45,267 nucleotides of DNA from Maribacter sp. 4G9 (GTDB lineage Bacteria > Bacteroidota > Bacteroidia > Flavobacteriales > Flavobacteriaceae): contig NZ_MDGL01000197.1 of NCBI RefSeq assembly GCF_002742265.1, positions 1-45,267 on the forward strand, written 5' to 3'. Positions 25,334 to 34,241 of this stretch are shown piece after piece; the stretch's first letter is position 1; each line of letters starts with the position of its first letter. The translations under genes were made by a program, and so were the position numbers. The notes beneath the pieces were generated by a model. The model made no database searches. It saw nothing but the letters and a program-made list of their open reading frames with translations, and was not told where the DNA came from.

Positions 25334-26650
25334 ATGGCGGACAAGCAGTATTTTAAAGGTATAGATACCATCAAGTTTGAAGGAAAGGATTCGGATAATC
25401 CTTTGGCGTTCAAATATTATAATCCGGATCAAGTGGTGGCGGGAAAAACCATGCGAGAGCATTTTAAGTTTGCCATAGCCTATTGGCATACCTTCTGTGG
25501 CCAAGGCTCCGATCCATTTGGACCTGGTACCCAGAATTTTGAGTGGGACCAATCTTCAGATCCGGTCCAGGCAGCAAAGGACAAGGCAGATGCGGCTTTC
25601 GAGTTTTTTGAGAAAATCGGTTTTGACTATTTCTGTTTTCATGATTTTGATCTTATTCAGGAGGGTCCCACGTTCTTGGAATCGGAAAAAAGATTGAATA
25701 CCATTGTAGACTACATCAAGGAAAAGCAGAAGGCTAGCGGCAAAAAATTACTTTGGGGAACGGCAAATTGCTTTTCAAATCCGCGCTATATGAATGGTGC
25801 GGCGACCAACCCTGAATTCAATGTAGTGGCAAGGGCAGGTGCGCAAATAAAAATGGCTTTGGACGCTACCATGGAACTCAATGGTGAAAACTACGTGTTC
25901 TGGGGCGGTAGGGAAGGTTATATGTCGCTTTTGAATTCCGATATGGGCCGCGAATTGGACCACATGGGGCAGTTCTTGATCATGTGCAGGGATTACGCCC
26001 GTGGGAAAGGATTTAAAGGGAATTTCTTTATAGAACCGAAGCCGATGGAACCCATGAAGCATCAATATGACTTTGATTCCGCAACTGCTATTGGTTTCCT
26101 ACGTGAATATGGATTGGAAAAGGATTTCAAGATCAATATAGAGGTAAACCATGCAACCTTGGCGCAACACACCTTCCAACATGAATTGGCCGTAGCAGGT
26201 AAGGCAGGTATGTTGGGAAGTTTGGATGCCAATAGGGGCGACTATCAAAATGGCTGGGACACGGACCAATTCCCCAACAACATTTTGGAAACGACCGAAG
26301 CCATGTTGGTATTCCTGGAGGCTGGAGGCCTTCAAGGGGGCGGTATAAATTTCGATGCCAAGATCAGGCGAAACTCCACGGATTTGGAAGATATATTCCT
26401 AGCCCATATTGGTGGTGCGGATACCTTTGCCCGTGCACTTTTGACTGCGGACAAAATAATAACTTCCTCTGCCTATTCAAGTTTGAGAAAAAAGAGGTAT
26501 AGTTCCTTCGATTCAGGAAAAGGGAAGGATTTTGAGAACGGTAAATTGGACCTGAACGATTTGTATGCCATTGCCAAGGAGAACGGAGAATTACCTTTAA
26601 TAAGCGGTAAGCAGGAGCTGTTTGAAAATATTATCAATCAGTATATATAA
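25334..26650 (+). CDS. xylA: Xylose isomerase
   Basis: A 438-residue class II xylose isomerase, which converts D-xylose to D-xylulose in the cytoplasm. Catalytic and metal-binding stretches are clear: FCFHDFDL (catalytic histidine), [11 protein letters not shown] (metal glutamate and lysine), [19 protein letters not shown] and [28 protein letters not shown] is a family hallmark. It follows xylB by 10 bp and ends before a strong terminator, so xylBA form a two-gene operon. This places D-xylose use, for example from xylan, among the abilities of the organism. Confidence 0.97.
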   Translation: MADKQYFKGIDTIKFEGKDSDNPLAFKYYNPDQVVAGKTMREHFKFAIAYWHTFCGQGSDPFGPGTQNFEWDQSSDPVQAAKDKADAAFEFFEKIGFDYFCFHDFDLIQEGPTFLESEKRLNTIVDYIKEKQKASGKKLLWGTANCFSNPRYMNGAATNPEFNVVARAGAQIKMALDATMELNGENYVFWGGREGYMSLLNSDMGRELDHMGQFLIMCRDYARGKGFKGNFFIEPKPMEPMKHQYDFDSATAIGFLREYGLEKDFKINIEVNHATLAQHTFQHELAVAGKAGMLGSLDANRGDYQNGWDTDQFPNNILETTEAMLVFLEAGGLQGGGINFDAKIRRNSTDLEDIFLAHIGGADTFARALLTADKIITSSAYSSLRKKRYSSFDSGKGKDFENGKLDLNDLYAIAKENGELPLISGKQELFENIINQYI

Positions 26651-26668
26651 TTCAAGGAATTTTTAACA

Positions 26669-26702
26669 TAAAAAGGTCTTGATTTTGCTCAAGGCCTTTT
26701 TA
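26669..26702 (+). terminator. Terminator of the xylBA operon
   Basis: AAAAAGGTCTTGA and TCAAGGCCTTTTT form a 13-bp stem (one G-T pair) with loop TTTTGC and a T-tail. Confidence 0.9.
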
Positions 26703-26790
26703 GTTTAAAGTGAACTAACTCGGGGCTGGCTAGCGAGGCATTTAAGAAACATGTACTTAGTTTTTTAAGCATGCATCGTAGCATCCAAAC

Positions 26791-26803
26791 CTCGATTATC
26801 GAG
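26791..26803. promoter_or_regulatory. 13-bp palindrome immediately before the LacI-type gene, candidate operator
   Basis: CTCGATTATCGAG is a perfect palindrome about a central base and ends 2 bp before the start codon. LacI-family regulators bind such short palindromes, and this place would suit autoregulation. Confidence 0.5.
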
Positions 26804-26805
26804 TA

Positions 26806-27822
26806 ATGAAGAAGATTACCCTAAAGGACATAGCGCTATATTTTCACGTCTCTATTTCTACGGTGTCCAAGGCTGTTAACGACAGTCATGAGATAAGTAG
26901 GGAGTTAAAACAACGCATTCAGGAGTACGCAAAGGCGAATCATTACAAACCCAACAAGCTTGCCTTAAATCTTCTGAATCGTAGTACCAAGACCATTGGG
27001 GTCATTGTTCCCAATATCTTGAACTATTTTTTTGTTCAGGTTTTGTATGGTATTGAAAAGGTGGCCAATGAAAACGGCTATAATATTATCAGTTGTATAA
27101 GTGATGAATCCTATGAAAAGGAGTCTAAGACCTTGGAGTTTTTGGATTCCGGAACCGTAGATGGCTTGATCATTTCTTTGGCCGAGGAAACCCAGGTAAA
27201 GGAACGGATGGAAGGGCTCAGGGAAATCATGGAAAGTCAAATTCCTTTGGTGTTGTTCGATAGGGTTTCCGATCTAATTGACTGTGACAAGGTAATCGTG
27301 GACGATTTTGAAGCTGGGTATAAAACGACCAAATACTTTTTTAATCTTGGCTGCAAAAATGTCGCCTTCGTCTCTCCCATTGGCAACTCCAGTGTAGGCA
27401 AATTAAGGCTAGCAGGATATAAAAAAGCATTGGATGAGGCGGGAAGACCTTATGATGATAGGTTGGTAGTAAACTTTACCGCCAAGGATGATTTGGATTT
27501 GATCATGTCCTTCTTGTTAAATTATAAGACCATAGACGGAATCTTAGGTCTTGATGAAATCACCGCGGTGAAAATTCTGCATATCGTAAAATCCCGGGGC
27601 TATAATGTTCCCAAGGACGTTTCCATTGTTGGTTTTACCAATGGCCAATTATCGCAATACGTAACCCCGTCGTTGACCATGGTGAGTCAGCACGGGAAAT
27701 TCATAGGGGAAAAGGCCGCGGAATTATTAATAAAACGCATCCAAAACCCTGATATACCCTTCGAGACCAAAGTGGTAAAAACGAGCCTTTTGGTCAGGGA
27801 CTCCACAAAAAAGTTGCAATAG
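26806..27822 (+). CDS. LacI-family transcriptional regulator
   Basis: A 338-residue regulator. The HTH and hinge helix (KKITLKDIALYFHVSISTVSKAVN, then YKPNKLALNL, about 1-60) are followed by a periplasmic-binding-protein-like sensor domain that starts TKTIGVIVPNILNYFF and ends with the conserved STKKL-type tail. Family members usually repress catabolic genes until a sugar binds. It directly follows xylBA, though behind their terminator, so a xylose- or xyloside-responsive repressor is likely, but control of the sugar-oxidising genes to the right is also possible. Its stop abuts the stop of the convergent Gfo/Idh gene with no gap. Confidence 0.92.
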   Translation: MKKITLKDIALYFHVSISTVSKAVNDSHEISRELKQRIQEYAKANHYKPNKLALNLLNRSTKTIGVIVPNILNYFFVQVLYGIEKVANENGYNIISCISDESYEKESKTLEFLDSGTVDGLIISLAEETQVKERMEGLREIMESQIPLVLFDRVSDLIDCDKVIVDDFEAGYKTTKYFFNLGCKNVAFVSPIGNSSVGKLRLAGYKKALDEAGRPYDDRLVVNFTAKDDLDLIMSFLLNYKTIDGILGLDEITAVKILHIVKSRGYNVPKDVSIVGFTNGQLSQYVTPSLTMVSQHGKFIGEKAAELLIKRIQNPDIPFETKVVKTSLLVRDSTKKLQ

Positions 27823-29202
27823 CTATACCGTATCTGGATGTGGATGCTTCCATTCACCTCTATAGGCGCGCTGCAATTTATCGGTCGCCTCTTGGTCGTC
27901 CACCACAGACATGCTGCTTGGGTCATAAATCAATGGTCTCCCTAAATCCATGGAAAGATTGGCCAAAATACAGCTTGCCGTAGAAATATGACCTTCCTCA
28001 ATATCGGCAACAGGTCTGGTTCCATTGGCAATAGCTTCTAAAAAGTTGATCATATGCCGTCTTGTGGCGGGTGCTGCATTTAATTCATTGTCCTTTTCAA
28101 CCAAATCTTCTGGATACTTTTCTTTTTCAAAGAGAACATCAAAATGTACGGGTTCACCTTCTTTACCATAGGGAATAAAATCAGCCTTCATGGTACTTCC
28201 TTTTAAAACACCTTTTTCCCCATAAATGATAAAGGCCCAAGGGTATTCCGGATCCGCAGGATTTCCCCAACTTCGATGCTGCCATACGCAGTTTATGCCA
28301 TCGTATTCAAAAACGGCAGTTTGGGTGTCCGATATGTTTGACTTTCCATCTTTTTGTACATAAATACCTCCTTCGGAACTAATTCGTTTGGGCCATCCCA
28401 AGTCCAACATCCACCGAACGGTATCCAGCATATGGACACACATATCACCCATAATACCGTTACCATATTCCCTAAAGGTTCTCCACCACCTTCTGTGCGG
28501 AATTCCATCATAAGGTCGCCAAGGTGCAGGGCCTGTCCACATTTCATAATCCAAAAACTCAGGAACAGGTTGTACGGGAGGGTTTCCATTGGCCCGCATG
28601 TGATAATAACAGCACATTTCAACATGGCCTATTTTTCCCAATAGTCCTTTATCCACAATTTGTTTCTTGGCATCTATCAAATGTGGTGTGCTTTTTCGTT
28701 GGGTGCCAACTTGTACTACTTTGTTATATTTTCTAGCAGCGGCCACCATTGCTTCTCCTTCAATGACATCCACACTTATTGGTTTTTGAACATAGACATG
28801 TGCACCCGCCTTTATGGCATCTATACACATAAGGGCATGCCAGTGGTCAGGAGTTCCAATCAGTACAATATCCAGTTTTTCTTTTTTGAGCATTTCCCTG
28901 TAATCAGAGTATAACTTTGGGACTTTCCCGTTTTTTTGCCTCTGTGAAACCAATTCCCCAACTTCATTTAAAAAATTGGAATCCACATCACACAATGAAA
29001 CAACTTCTACGTTGGCGACCTGTATGAGTTTGAACAAATCACTGGTACCATACCAACCCGTTCCTATCAATGCCACTTTTTTTGGTTTTCCATTGGCAAA
29101 GAACTCAAATCCGTAACTACCCATGGATGTCAGAAGGAGGGAAGCGGCTGAGGCGCTTTTGATAAAATTTCTTCTCGCTAAAAATTGTTTATCGGTATTC
29201 AT
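27823..29202 (-). CDS. Tat-exported Gfo/Idh/MocA-family oxidoreductase
   Basis: A 459-residue protein with a twin-arginine signal (LARRNFIKSASAASLLL, about 8-24), Rossmann motif KKVALIGTGWYGTSD and the family sequence VYVQKPIS in place of the more usual EKP. The C-terminal domain includes MCCYYHMRANGNPP and NGIMGDMCVHMLDTVRWM. Such exported members are common near glycan-degradation genes in Bacteroidota and Planctomycetes; known relatives oxidise sugars or act in NAD-dependent glycoside cleavage. It is transcribed towards the LacI-type gene and divergently from the esterase gene, with a paired inverted repeat between them. It is only distantly similar to the copy at 3489. Confidence 0.88.
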   Translation of the reverse strand: MNTDKQFLARRNFIKSASAASLLLTSMGSYGFEFFANGKPKKVALIGTGWYGTSDLFKLIQVANVEVVSLCDVDSNFLNEVGELVSQRQKNGKVPKLYSDYREMLKKEKLDIVLIGTPDHWHALMCIDAIKAGAHVYVQKPISVDVIEGEAMVAAARKYNKVVQVGTQRKSTPHLIDAKKQIVDKGLLGKIGHVEMCCYYHMRANGNPPVQPVPEFLDYEMWTGPAPWRPYDGIPHRRWWRTFREYGNGIMGDMCVHMLDTVRWMLDLGWPKRISSEGGIYVQKDGKSNISDTQTAVFEYDGINCVWQHRSWGNPADPEYPWAFIIYGEKGVLKGSTMKADFIPYGKEGEPVHFDVLFEKEKYPEDLVEKDNELNAAPATRRHMINFLEAIANGTRPVADIEEGHISTASCILANLSMDLGRPLIYDPSSMSVVDDQEATDKLQRAYRGEWKHPHPDTV

Positions 29203-29248
29203 AATTAGTTGCTTAATAACATTATGGAGTGAAAAAGTTTTTCGTAAG

Positions 29249-29340
29249 TTATCAGTTTAAACTTATAAATTGTATCATGTTGGTATAAAAATAATCTGTA
29301 CATTATTAAATATTTATATTTGGGTGATTTAAACTGATAA
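29249..29340. promoter_or_regulatory. Paired 13-bp inverted repeats in a divergent promoter region
   Basis: TTATCAGTTTAAA at 29249-29261 is exactly complementary to TTTAAACTGATAA at 29328-29340, with 66 bp between. The left arm also contains the palindrome AGTTTAAACT. The two copies flank the gap between the Gfo/Idh start (29202) and the esterase start (29344). This looks like two operators for one regulator that controls both genes, possibly by looping. Confidence 0.55.
29315..29322 (+). promoter_or_regulatory. Bacteroidota-type -7 box for the SGNH esterase gene
   Basis: TATATTTG fits TAnnTTTG exactly and ends 21 bp before the ATG. The right operator-like repeat (29328-29340) lies where transcription would start, which suits repression. 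No clear -33 element. Confidence 0.5.
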
Positions 29341-29343
29341 ATT

Positions 29344-30720
29344 ATGAAGCACTTGTTTTTGGTATTGTTTCTGTTCTGTCTTACCGTTGTAAAGGCGGAA
29401 ATTTCCCTTCCCAAAATATTCTCCAGCAACATGGTCTTACAAAGGGAATCTTCCGTGGACCTTTTTGGATGGGCCCATCCCGGTGAGGAATTTACGATTA
29501 TTACGAGTTGGGTCTACCAAGAATATCCTGTAAAAACGCCCGTTACGGGAAAATGGAAATTATCCATAGAAACACCAGGCGCGGGTGGGCCTTACAACAT
29601 TGTTTTTAATGGCGGCTCAAACCAAATTGTTTTGGACAATATTTTAATGGGTGAAGTTTGGCTGTGCTCTGGACAATCCAATATGGAATGGAGCGCCAAC
29701 AGTGGTTTGGACAATAAGGAAGAGGCCATTGCAAAATCCGATAAACCAACGATTAGACTCTTTACCGTCGAAAAAAGAACATCGGAACATCCTCAGGACG
29801 ATTTGGTGGGAAAATGGGAGGTCTGTACACCGGAAACCATGCCGGATTTTAGCGCGGTCGCTTATTTTTTCGCCCAAAGAATGCAGGAAGAAATGGATGT
29901 GCCCATTGGCTTGATAGATTCTTCATGGGGTGCTTCCTGTGCCGAGGTGTGGACTCATTCGGAAGCATTCGAAAATAATCCCGCTTTGCAACAATCCTAC
30001 GAGCTTATTAAGCCCAACCCTTGGGTACCCATTGAAAAATCCATTTTATACAACGCTATGATAGCGCCTTTGACAAATTTTAAAATAAGTGGAACCTTAT
30101 GGTACCAAGGAGAGTCCAATACGGCCAATGCCGAAACCTATGAAAACACTTTTGGCACTTTGATAGAATCTTGGCGGACCCAATGGGGGTATGATTTCCC
30201 ATTTTATTACGTGCAGATAGCACCCTTTAAATACGGAAGGGAATATGAAGGGGGTATCGTTAGGGACCAACAAAGAAGAACCCTGTCCCTACCAAATACG
30301 GGCATGGCAATGACTAGTGATATTTGCACCATAGAGGATATCCATCCAAGAAATAAATTGGATGTGGGCATAAGATTGGGAAATATTGCCTTAAAACAAC
30401 ATTATAATAAAATAGATCAAGAAGTATATGGTCCTTTGTTTAAAGGAGCCGAAGTTGTAAAAAATAAAGTTGAGGTAACTTTTGAACATAACGAAGGCTT
30501 AAACATTAAAGGAAAGAACCTGGAGCACTTTGAAGTATTGGCATCGGATGGAAATTGGTATCCGGCCAAGGCAAAAATCAAGAATGGCAAAGTGACGGTA
30601 AGTTCAAAGGAAGTAAAAGAACCAAGGAAGGTAAGATATGCCTTTAAAAGTACGGACATTGCCAATTTATTCAATTCCGCGGGTTTGCCGGCTTCCACTT
30701 TTATAAGTGAAGAACTATAA
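29344..30720 (+). CDS. Exported SGNH carbohydrate esterase (sialate O-acetylesterase family)
   Basis: A 458-residue protein with signal peptide 1-17 (ending VVKA). The nucleophile block is WLCSGQSNMEW (S112), the oxyanion block is TLWYQGESN, and the catalytic Asp/His pair is D332/H334 in EDIHPRNK. This is the SASA/sialate-O-acetylesterase fold; many members next to xylan genes are acetyl-xylan or other sugar-ester esterases. A C-terminal beta-domain (about 360-458) follows. Release of acetyl groups from polysaccharides in the periplasm is likely; sialic acid itself is less likely because no sialic-acid genes are seen. It is divergent from the Gfo/Idh gene. Confidence 0.87.
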   Translation: MKHLFLVLFLFCLTVVKAEISLPKIFSSNMVLQRESSVDLFGWAHPGEEFTIITSWVYQEYPVKTPVTGKWKLSIETPGAGGPYNIVFNGGSNQIVLDNILMGEVWLCSGQSNMEWSANSGLDNKEEAIAKSDKPTIRLFTVEKRTSEHPQDDLVGKWEVCTPETMPDFSAVAYFFAQRMQEEMDVPIGLIDSSWGASCAEVWTHSEAFENNPALQQSYELIKPNPWVPIEKSILYNAMIAPLTNFKISGTLWYQGESNTANAETYENTFGTLIESWRTQWGYDFPFYYVQIAPFKYGREYEGGIVRDQQRRTLSLPNTGMAMTSDICTIEDIHPRNKLDVGIRLGNIALKQHYNKIDQEVYGPLFKGAEVVKNKVEVTFEHNEGLNIKGKNLEHFEVLASDGNWYPAKAKIKNGKVTVSSKEVKEPRKVRYAFKSTDIANLFNSAGLPASTFISEEL

Positions 30721-30864
30721 TTAAATAATTTTTAAAGTATACGATAATTCGGGTATTGGCATACTTCAACACCATGATTCATGAATTTGTGAATTCCTAT
30801 GGGTTGAATGTCCAATAATTTTTGAATTAATTTTTAAATTGTACCATAAACCAAAGACCAAATT

Positions 30865-32586
30865 ATGCAGATAAAAGAATCCTCCGAAGTGTATGATGTT
30901 ATTATTGTAGGCTCAGGAGCTGGTGGCGGAATGGCTACCAAACAGTTAGCGGATGCGGGCTTGAATGTGGCCGTAGTAGAAGCAGGTCCGTTCTTTGATC
31001 CGGCGGACCCTAAAACCATGACCCAATTAAAATGGCCTTATGATTCTCCTCGTAGGGGAGCAGGCACGGATAGGGCTTTTGGCGAATGGGATCAGTCTTG
31101 GGGAGATTGGGAAGTAGAAGGTGAACCTTACACTCATGAAGAAGGGACAGATTTCAAATGGTGGAGAGCCAGAATGCTCGGTGGACGTACCAATCACTGG
31201 GGGCGTATTTCACTTCGATTTGGACCCAAGGATTTTAAAGGCAAATCCAGGGATGGTCTTGGTGACGATTGGCCTATAGGCTATGAGGATATTAAACCAT
31301 ATTACGATAAGTTGGATAAACTGATCGGGGTTTTTGGGACTAAGGAAGGTAGGGAAAATGATCCGGACGGATTTTTTCTTCCACCTCCTAAACCAAGATT
31401 GCACGAATTATTCTATATCAATGGAGCCAAAAAGACAGGAATCCCTGTAATACCTGGAAGGTTGTCCATGTTGACCAAAAGAATCAATAATGAGCGTGGC
31501 GTCTGTTTTTATTGTGGTCAATGTGGTCGTTCCTGTCAGGTCTATGCCGATTTCTCCGCAGGAAGCTGCTTAATTTTCCCAGCGCAGAAGAATGGTGGAA
31601 AGGTTAAGCTGTTTGTCAATTGTATGGTGAGAGAGGTTACCACGAATGAAGAAGGTAAAGCTACTGGGGTATCCTACATCAATAAAGAGGATAGAAAGGA
31701 ATATAAGTTAAAGGGTAAGGTCGTCGTTTTGGGAGCTTCCGCCTGTAGTTCCGCACGAATTTTATTGAATAGCAAAAGTAAACAACACCCAAATGGATTG
31801 GGCAATAGCAGTGATGTCGTTGGAAGATATTTGCATGATTCCACAGGTGCCAGTGCTTCTGGGGTCATTCCAGGTTTATTGAACCGGAAAACGTCCTATA
31901 ATGAAGATGGCGTGGGAGGTATGCACGTCTATTCTCCCTGGTGGGGCGATAATTCCAAATTGGATTTCCCAAGAGGATACCATATCGAAGTTTGGGGCGG
32001 AATGGGTCAGCCGAACTATGGTTTTGGATTTGACCCCAATGGCATGAACAAGTTCTTTGGGCTTAAAGTGGGCGGATATGGAGATAGTTTACGAGATGAT
32101 GTAAAGAAATATTATGGATCGGTTATTGGCTTTGGTGGCCGTGGAGAAGCTATTGCCTTTAGGGAAAACCGATGCGAAATTGATCCAACAACTGTAGACA
32201 AATACGGTATTCCGGTCTTGAAGTTCAATTACAAACATTCACAGTATGAAATCAATCAGGCCAAGCACATGCAGGATACCTTTGAAGAACTTATACATAA
32301 TATGGGAGGTATACCTTTAAGTGAAAAACCTGGAAAGGACCAAAACTATGGATTGTTGGCCCCCGGACAGATTATTCATGAGGTGGGAACGACCCGAATG
32401 GGAGATGACCCAAAGACTTCCGTGACCAACAAATACCAACAGTTACACGACTGTGATAATGTGTTCATAGTGGATGCAGGGCCTTTTGTTTCCCAAGCGG
32501 ACAAGAACTGTACCTGGACCATTATGGCCTTGTCTTGGAGGGCATCGGACTATATCATTGATCAATTGAAGAAACAAAATATTTAA
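30865..32586 (+). CDS. GMC-family FAD-dependent sugar dehydrogenase with a four-cysteine motif
   Basis: A 573-residue GMC oxidoreductase. The FAD-binding motif is DVIIVGSGAGGGMATKQLADAG (positions 11-32), then RMLGGRTNHW, and the C-terminal block HEVGTTRMGDD and NCTWTIMALSWRASDYI. C214, C217, C220 and C224 (CFYCGQCGRSC) resemble an iron-sulfur site; FAD-glucose dehydrogenases of this group carry a 3Fe-4S cluster near that position. Such enzymes oxidise a sugar hydroxyl, in related hexoside dehydrogenases at C3, and pass electrons to a small subunit and a cytochrome. No signal peptide is visible, so export with the Tat-type partner subunit encoded just downstream is likely, as known for gluconate and fructose dehydrogenases. 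Confidence 0.9.
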   Translation: MQIKESSEVYDVIIVGSGAGGGMATKQLADAGLNVAVVEAGPFFDPADPKTMTQLKWPYDSPRRGAGTDRAFGEWDQSWGDWEVEGEPYTHEEGTDFKWWRARMLGGRTNHWGRISLRFGPKDFKGKSRDGLGDDWPIGYEDIKPYYDKLDKLIGVFGTKEGRENDPDGFFLPPPKPRLHELFYINGAKKTGIPVIPGRLSMLTKRINNERGVCFYCGQCGRSCQVYADFSAGSCLIFPAQKNGGKVKLFVNCMVREVTTNEEGKATGVSYINKEDRKEYKLKGKVVVLGASACSSARILLNSKSKQHPNGLGNSSDVVGRYLHDSTGASASGVIPGLLNRKTSYNEDGVGGMHVYSPWWGDNSKLDFPRGYHIEVWGGMGQPNYGFGFDPNGMNKFFGLKVGGYGDSLRDDVKKYYGSVIGFGGRGEAIAFRENRCEIDPTTVDKYGIPVLKFNYKHSQYEINQAKHMQDTFEELIHNMGGIPLSEKPGKDQNYGLLAPGQIIHEVGTTRMGDDPKTSVTNKYQQLHDCDNVFIVDAGPFVSQADKNCTWTIMALSWRASDYIIDQLKKQNI

Positions 32587-32590
32587 GAGG

Positions 32591-33313
32591 ATGGATAGAA
32601 GAAAAAGTTTACAGACCTTACTACTTGGAGGGGCCGCAGCTGGTTCTGGTTTGGTTTTCAATGCATGTAAATCGGAAAATACGGAAATCATTGACCAGGC
32701 CATTACGGAAAGCAGCGATAAATATTTTGGAAGGACACCCGCAGAGCTGGAGCGCTTGGAAAAGCTTCAGGCAGAGCAATTGTTCAACGAACATGAAATG
32801 GAGACTATTGCTGCCTTAAGCGTAGTGATACTTCCCCCAAAAGAACCCCATGGCGGGCCTATTGAGGCCGGCGTGCCGGACTTGGTGGAATTTATGGGCA
32901 AGGATATCCCTGAAATGGCTCCCACACTTTTGGGAGGTCTGATGTGGCTGGACCATAAAAGCAATACCGAGTTTGGAACCGAATTTAAATCGGCAACCTT
33001 GGAACAAAAAAAACAGATCTGTGATGCCATTTGTTGGCATGATACGGAGATACCTTTGGACGAGCAACCTTTGGAAATCCAGTTCTTCTACATGATGCGT
33101 GGCTTAACCGTAACGGGCTACTATACTTCAAAAGTGGGAATAGAAGATTTAGGCTACAAGGGCAACCAGCCCAATGTATGGGATGGGGTTCCCCAAGATG
33201 TATTGGATCAGCACGGCGTGGCCTACGACCCAGAATGGATAGCGAAATGCGTGGACCAAAGCAAACGAAATGTCATCGCAGAATGGGACGATGAAGGCAA
33301 TCTACTCACGTAA
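32591..33313 (+). CDS. Gluconate 2-dehydrogenase subunit 3-like protein (Tat lipoprotein)
   Basis: A 240-residue partner of the GMC dehydrogenase. It begins with a twin-arginine-type signal (DRRKSLQTLLLGGAAAGSG) and a lipobox (LVFNAC, cysteine at about 27). The body fits the gluconate 2-dehydrogenase subunit 3 family, with ETIAALSVVILPP as a hallmark. It probably carries the FAD subunit across the inner membrane in folded form and anchors it at the membrane. It starts 4 bp after the GMC stop, and the sugar isomerase/epimerase gene follows 10 bp later, so all three are one operon. Confidence 0.9.
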   Translation: MDRRKSLQTLLLGGAAAGSGLVFNACKSENTEIIDQAITESSDKYFGRTPAELERLEKLQAEQLFNEHEMETIAALSVVILPPKEPHGGPIEAGVPDLVEFMGKDIPEMAPTLLGGLMWLDHKSNTEFGTEFKSATLEQKKQICDAICWHDTEIPLDEQPLEIQFFYMMRGLTVTGYYTSKVGIEDLGYKGNQPNVWDGVPQDVLDQHGVAYDPEWIAKCVDQSKRNVIAEWDDEGNLLT

Positions 33314-33323
33314 ATAAAAGAAT

Positions 33324-34142
33324 ATGAAAAAGTATCTTACGCTACTGGTAATTGGGTGTTTAGCTATCACTACGAATGCTCAGGAAGTCGGGTTGCAATT
33401 GTATAGTTTAAGGAACCAATTCAAAGACGATGTCCCAAGAACTTTGAAGCTTATCAATTCTTGGGGTATTTCAAAAATTGAAGGAGGTGGTACCTATGGG
33501 ATGCCCATGGAAGACTTTCAAAAGCTTATGAAAGACAACGGATTACAGGTAGTTAGCGTAGGTTCGGATTTTAATGATTTGGAAAACAATGTGGAAAAAG
33601 TCATACAGAACGCCAAGGATTTTGGTGCTAAATATGTGATGTGCGCATGGGTTCCCCATGATGGAAATAATTGGGGATTGGAAGAAACCATACATGCCAC
33701 GGATATTTTCAATAGTGCCGGAAAGCGATTGAAGGAAGAAGGGCTTACTTTGGCCTATCATGCCCACGGGTATGAATTCAGGCCCTATGAAGAGGCTACT
33801 TTCTTTGATTATATGGCCAAAAATGCCACGGACTTCACTTTTGAGCTTGATGTATATTGGGCAAAACATGGTGGCGCGGATCCCGTGGCCCTAATGAAAA
33901 AATATCCCGGTAAGATGACCTTATTGCATTTAAAGGACATGGAGCATGGGGTAAAGGGTAACAATACAGGCCATGAAGATGTGGAGACAAATGTGGTTTT
34001 GGGCACTGGTCAGGTGGATATTGCTGGCGTTGTTGCCGAAGCTAAGAAACTTGGTTTGGAGTATATGTTCATTGAGGATGAATCAAGCCGAGTAGTGGAA
34101 CAGGTTCCAGAAAGTTTAGAGTATTTGAAAAGTTTAAAGTAG
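33324..34142 (+). CDS. Exported sugar phosphate isomerase/epimerase-family (xylose-isomerase-like TIM barrel) protein
   Basis: A 272-residue protein with a signal peptide (1-19, ending TNAQ), then an AP-endonuclease-2-type TIM barrel (VGLQLYSLRNQF, YVMCAWVP, LAYHAHGYEFRP, ELDVYWAKHGG, LLHLKDM, and FIEDE at the end). The metal-binding Glu, His and Asp residues of the family appear in these segments. Export means that it cannot act on cytoplasmic sugar phosphates; related exported proteins act on keto-sugars or keto-glycosides. It is third in the operon with the GMC pair, which supports a role on the oxidised product. A terminator follows. Confidence 0.85.
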   Translation: MKKYLTLLVIGCLAITTNAQEVGLQLYSLRNQFKDDVPRTLKLINSWGISKIEGGGTYGMPMEDFQKLMKDNGLQVVSVGSDFNDLENNVEKVIQNAKDFGAKYVMCAWVPHDGNNWGLEETIHATDIFNSAGKRLKEEGLTLAYHAHGYEFRPYEEATFFDYMAKNATDFTFELDVYWAKHGGADPVALMKKYPGKMTLLHLKDMEHGVKGNNTGHEDVETNVVLGTGQVDIAGVVAEAKKLGLEYMFIEDESSRVVEQVPESLEYLKSLK

Positions 34143-34164
34143 TTCAAAATTGATAGATTGATTT

Positions 34165-34198
34165 AAAGCCGTTCAATGGAAAGTTTGAACGGCTTTTT
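34165..34198 (+). terminator. Terminator of the GMC-isomerase operon
   Basis: AAAGCCGTTCAA and TTGAACGGCTTT form a 12-bp stem, followed by TTG and a T-run. It overlaps the 5' end of the open frame of the next gene, which supports placing that gene's start downstream at 34242. Confidence 0.9.
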
Positions 34199-34241
34199 GT
34201 TTATAAATACCATATATTTATGGGAACATCTTTTAAATTTT

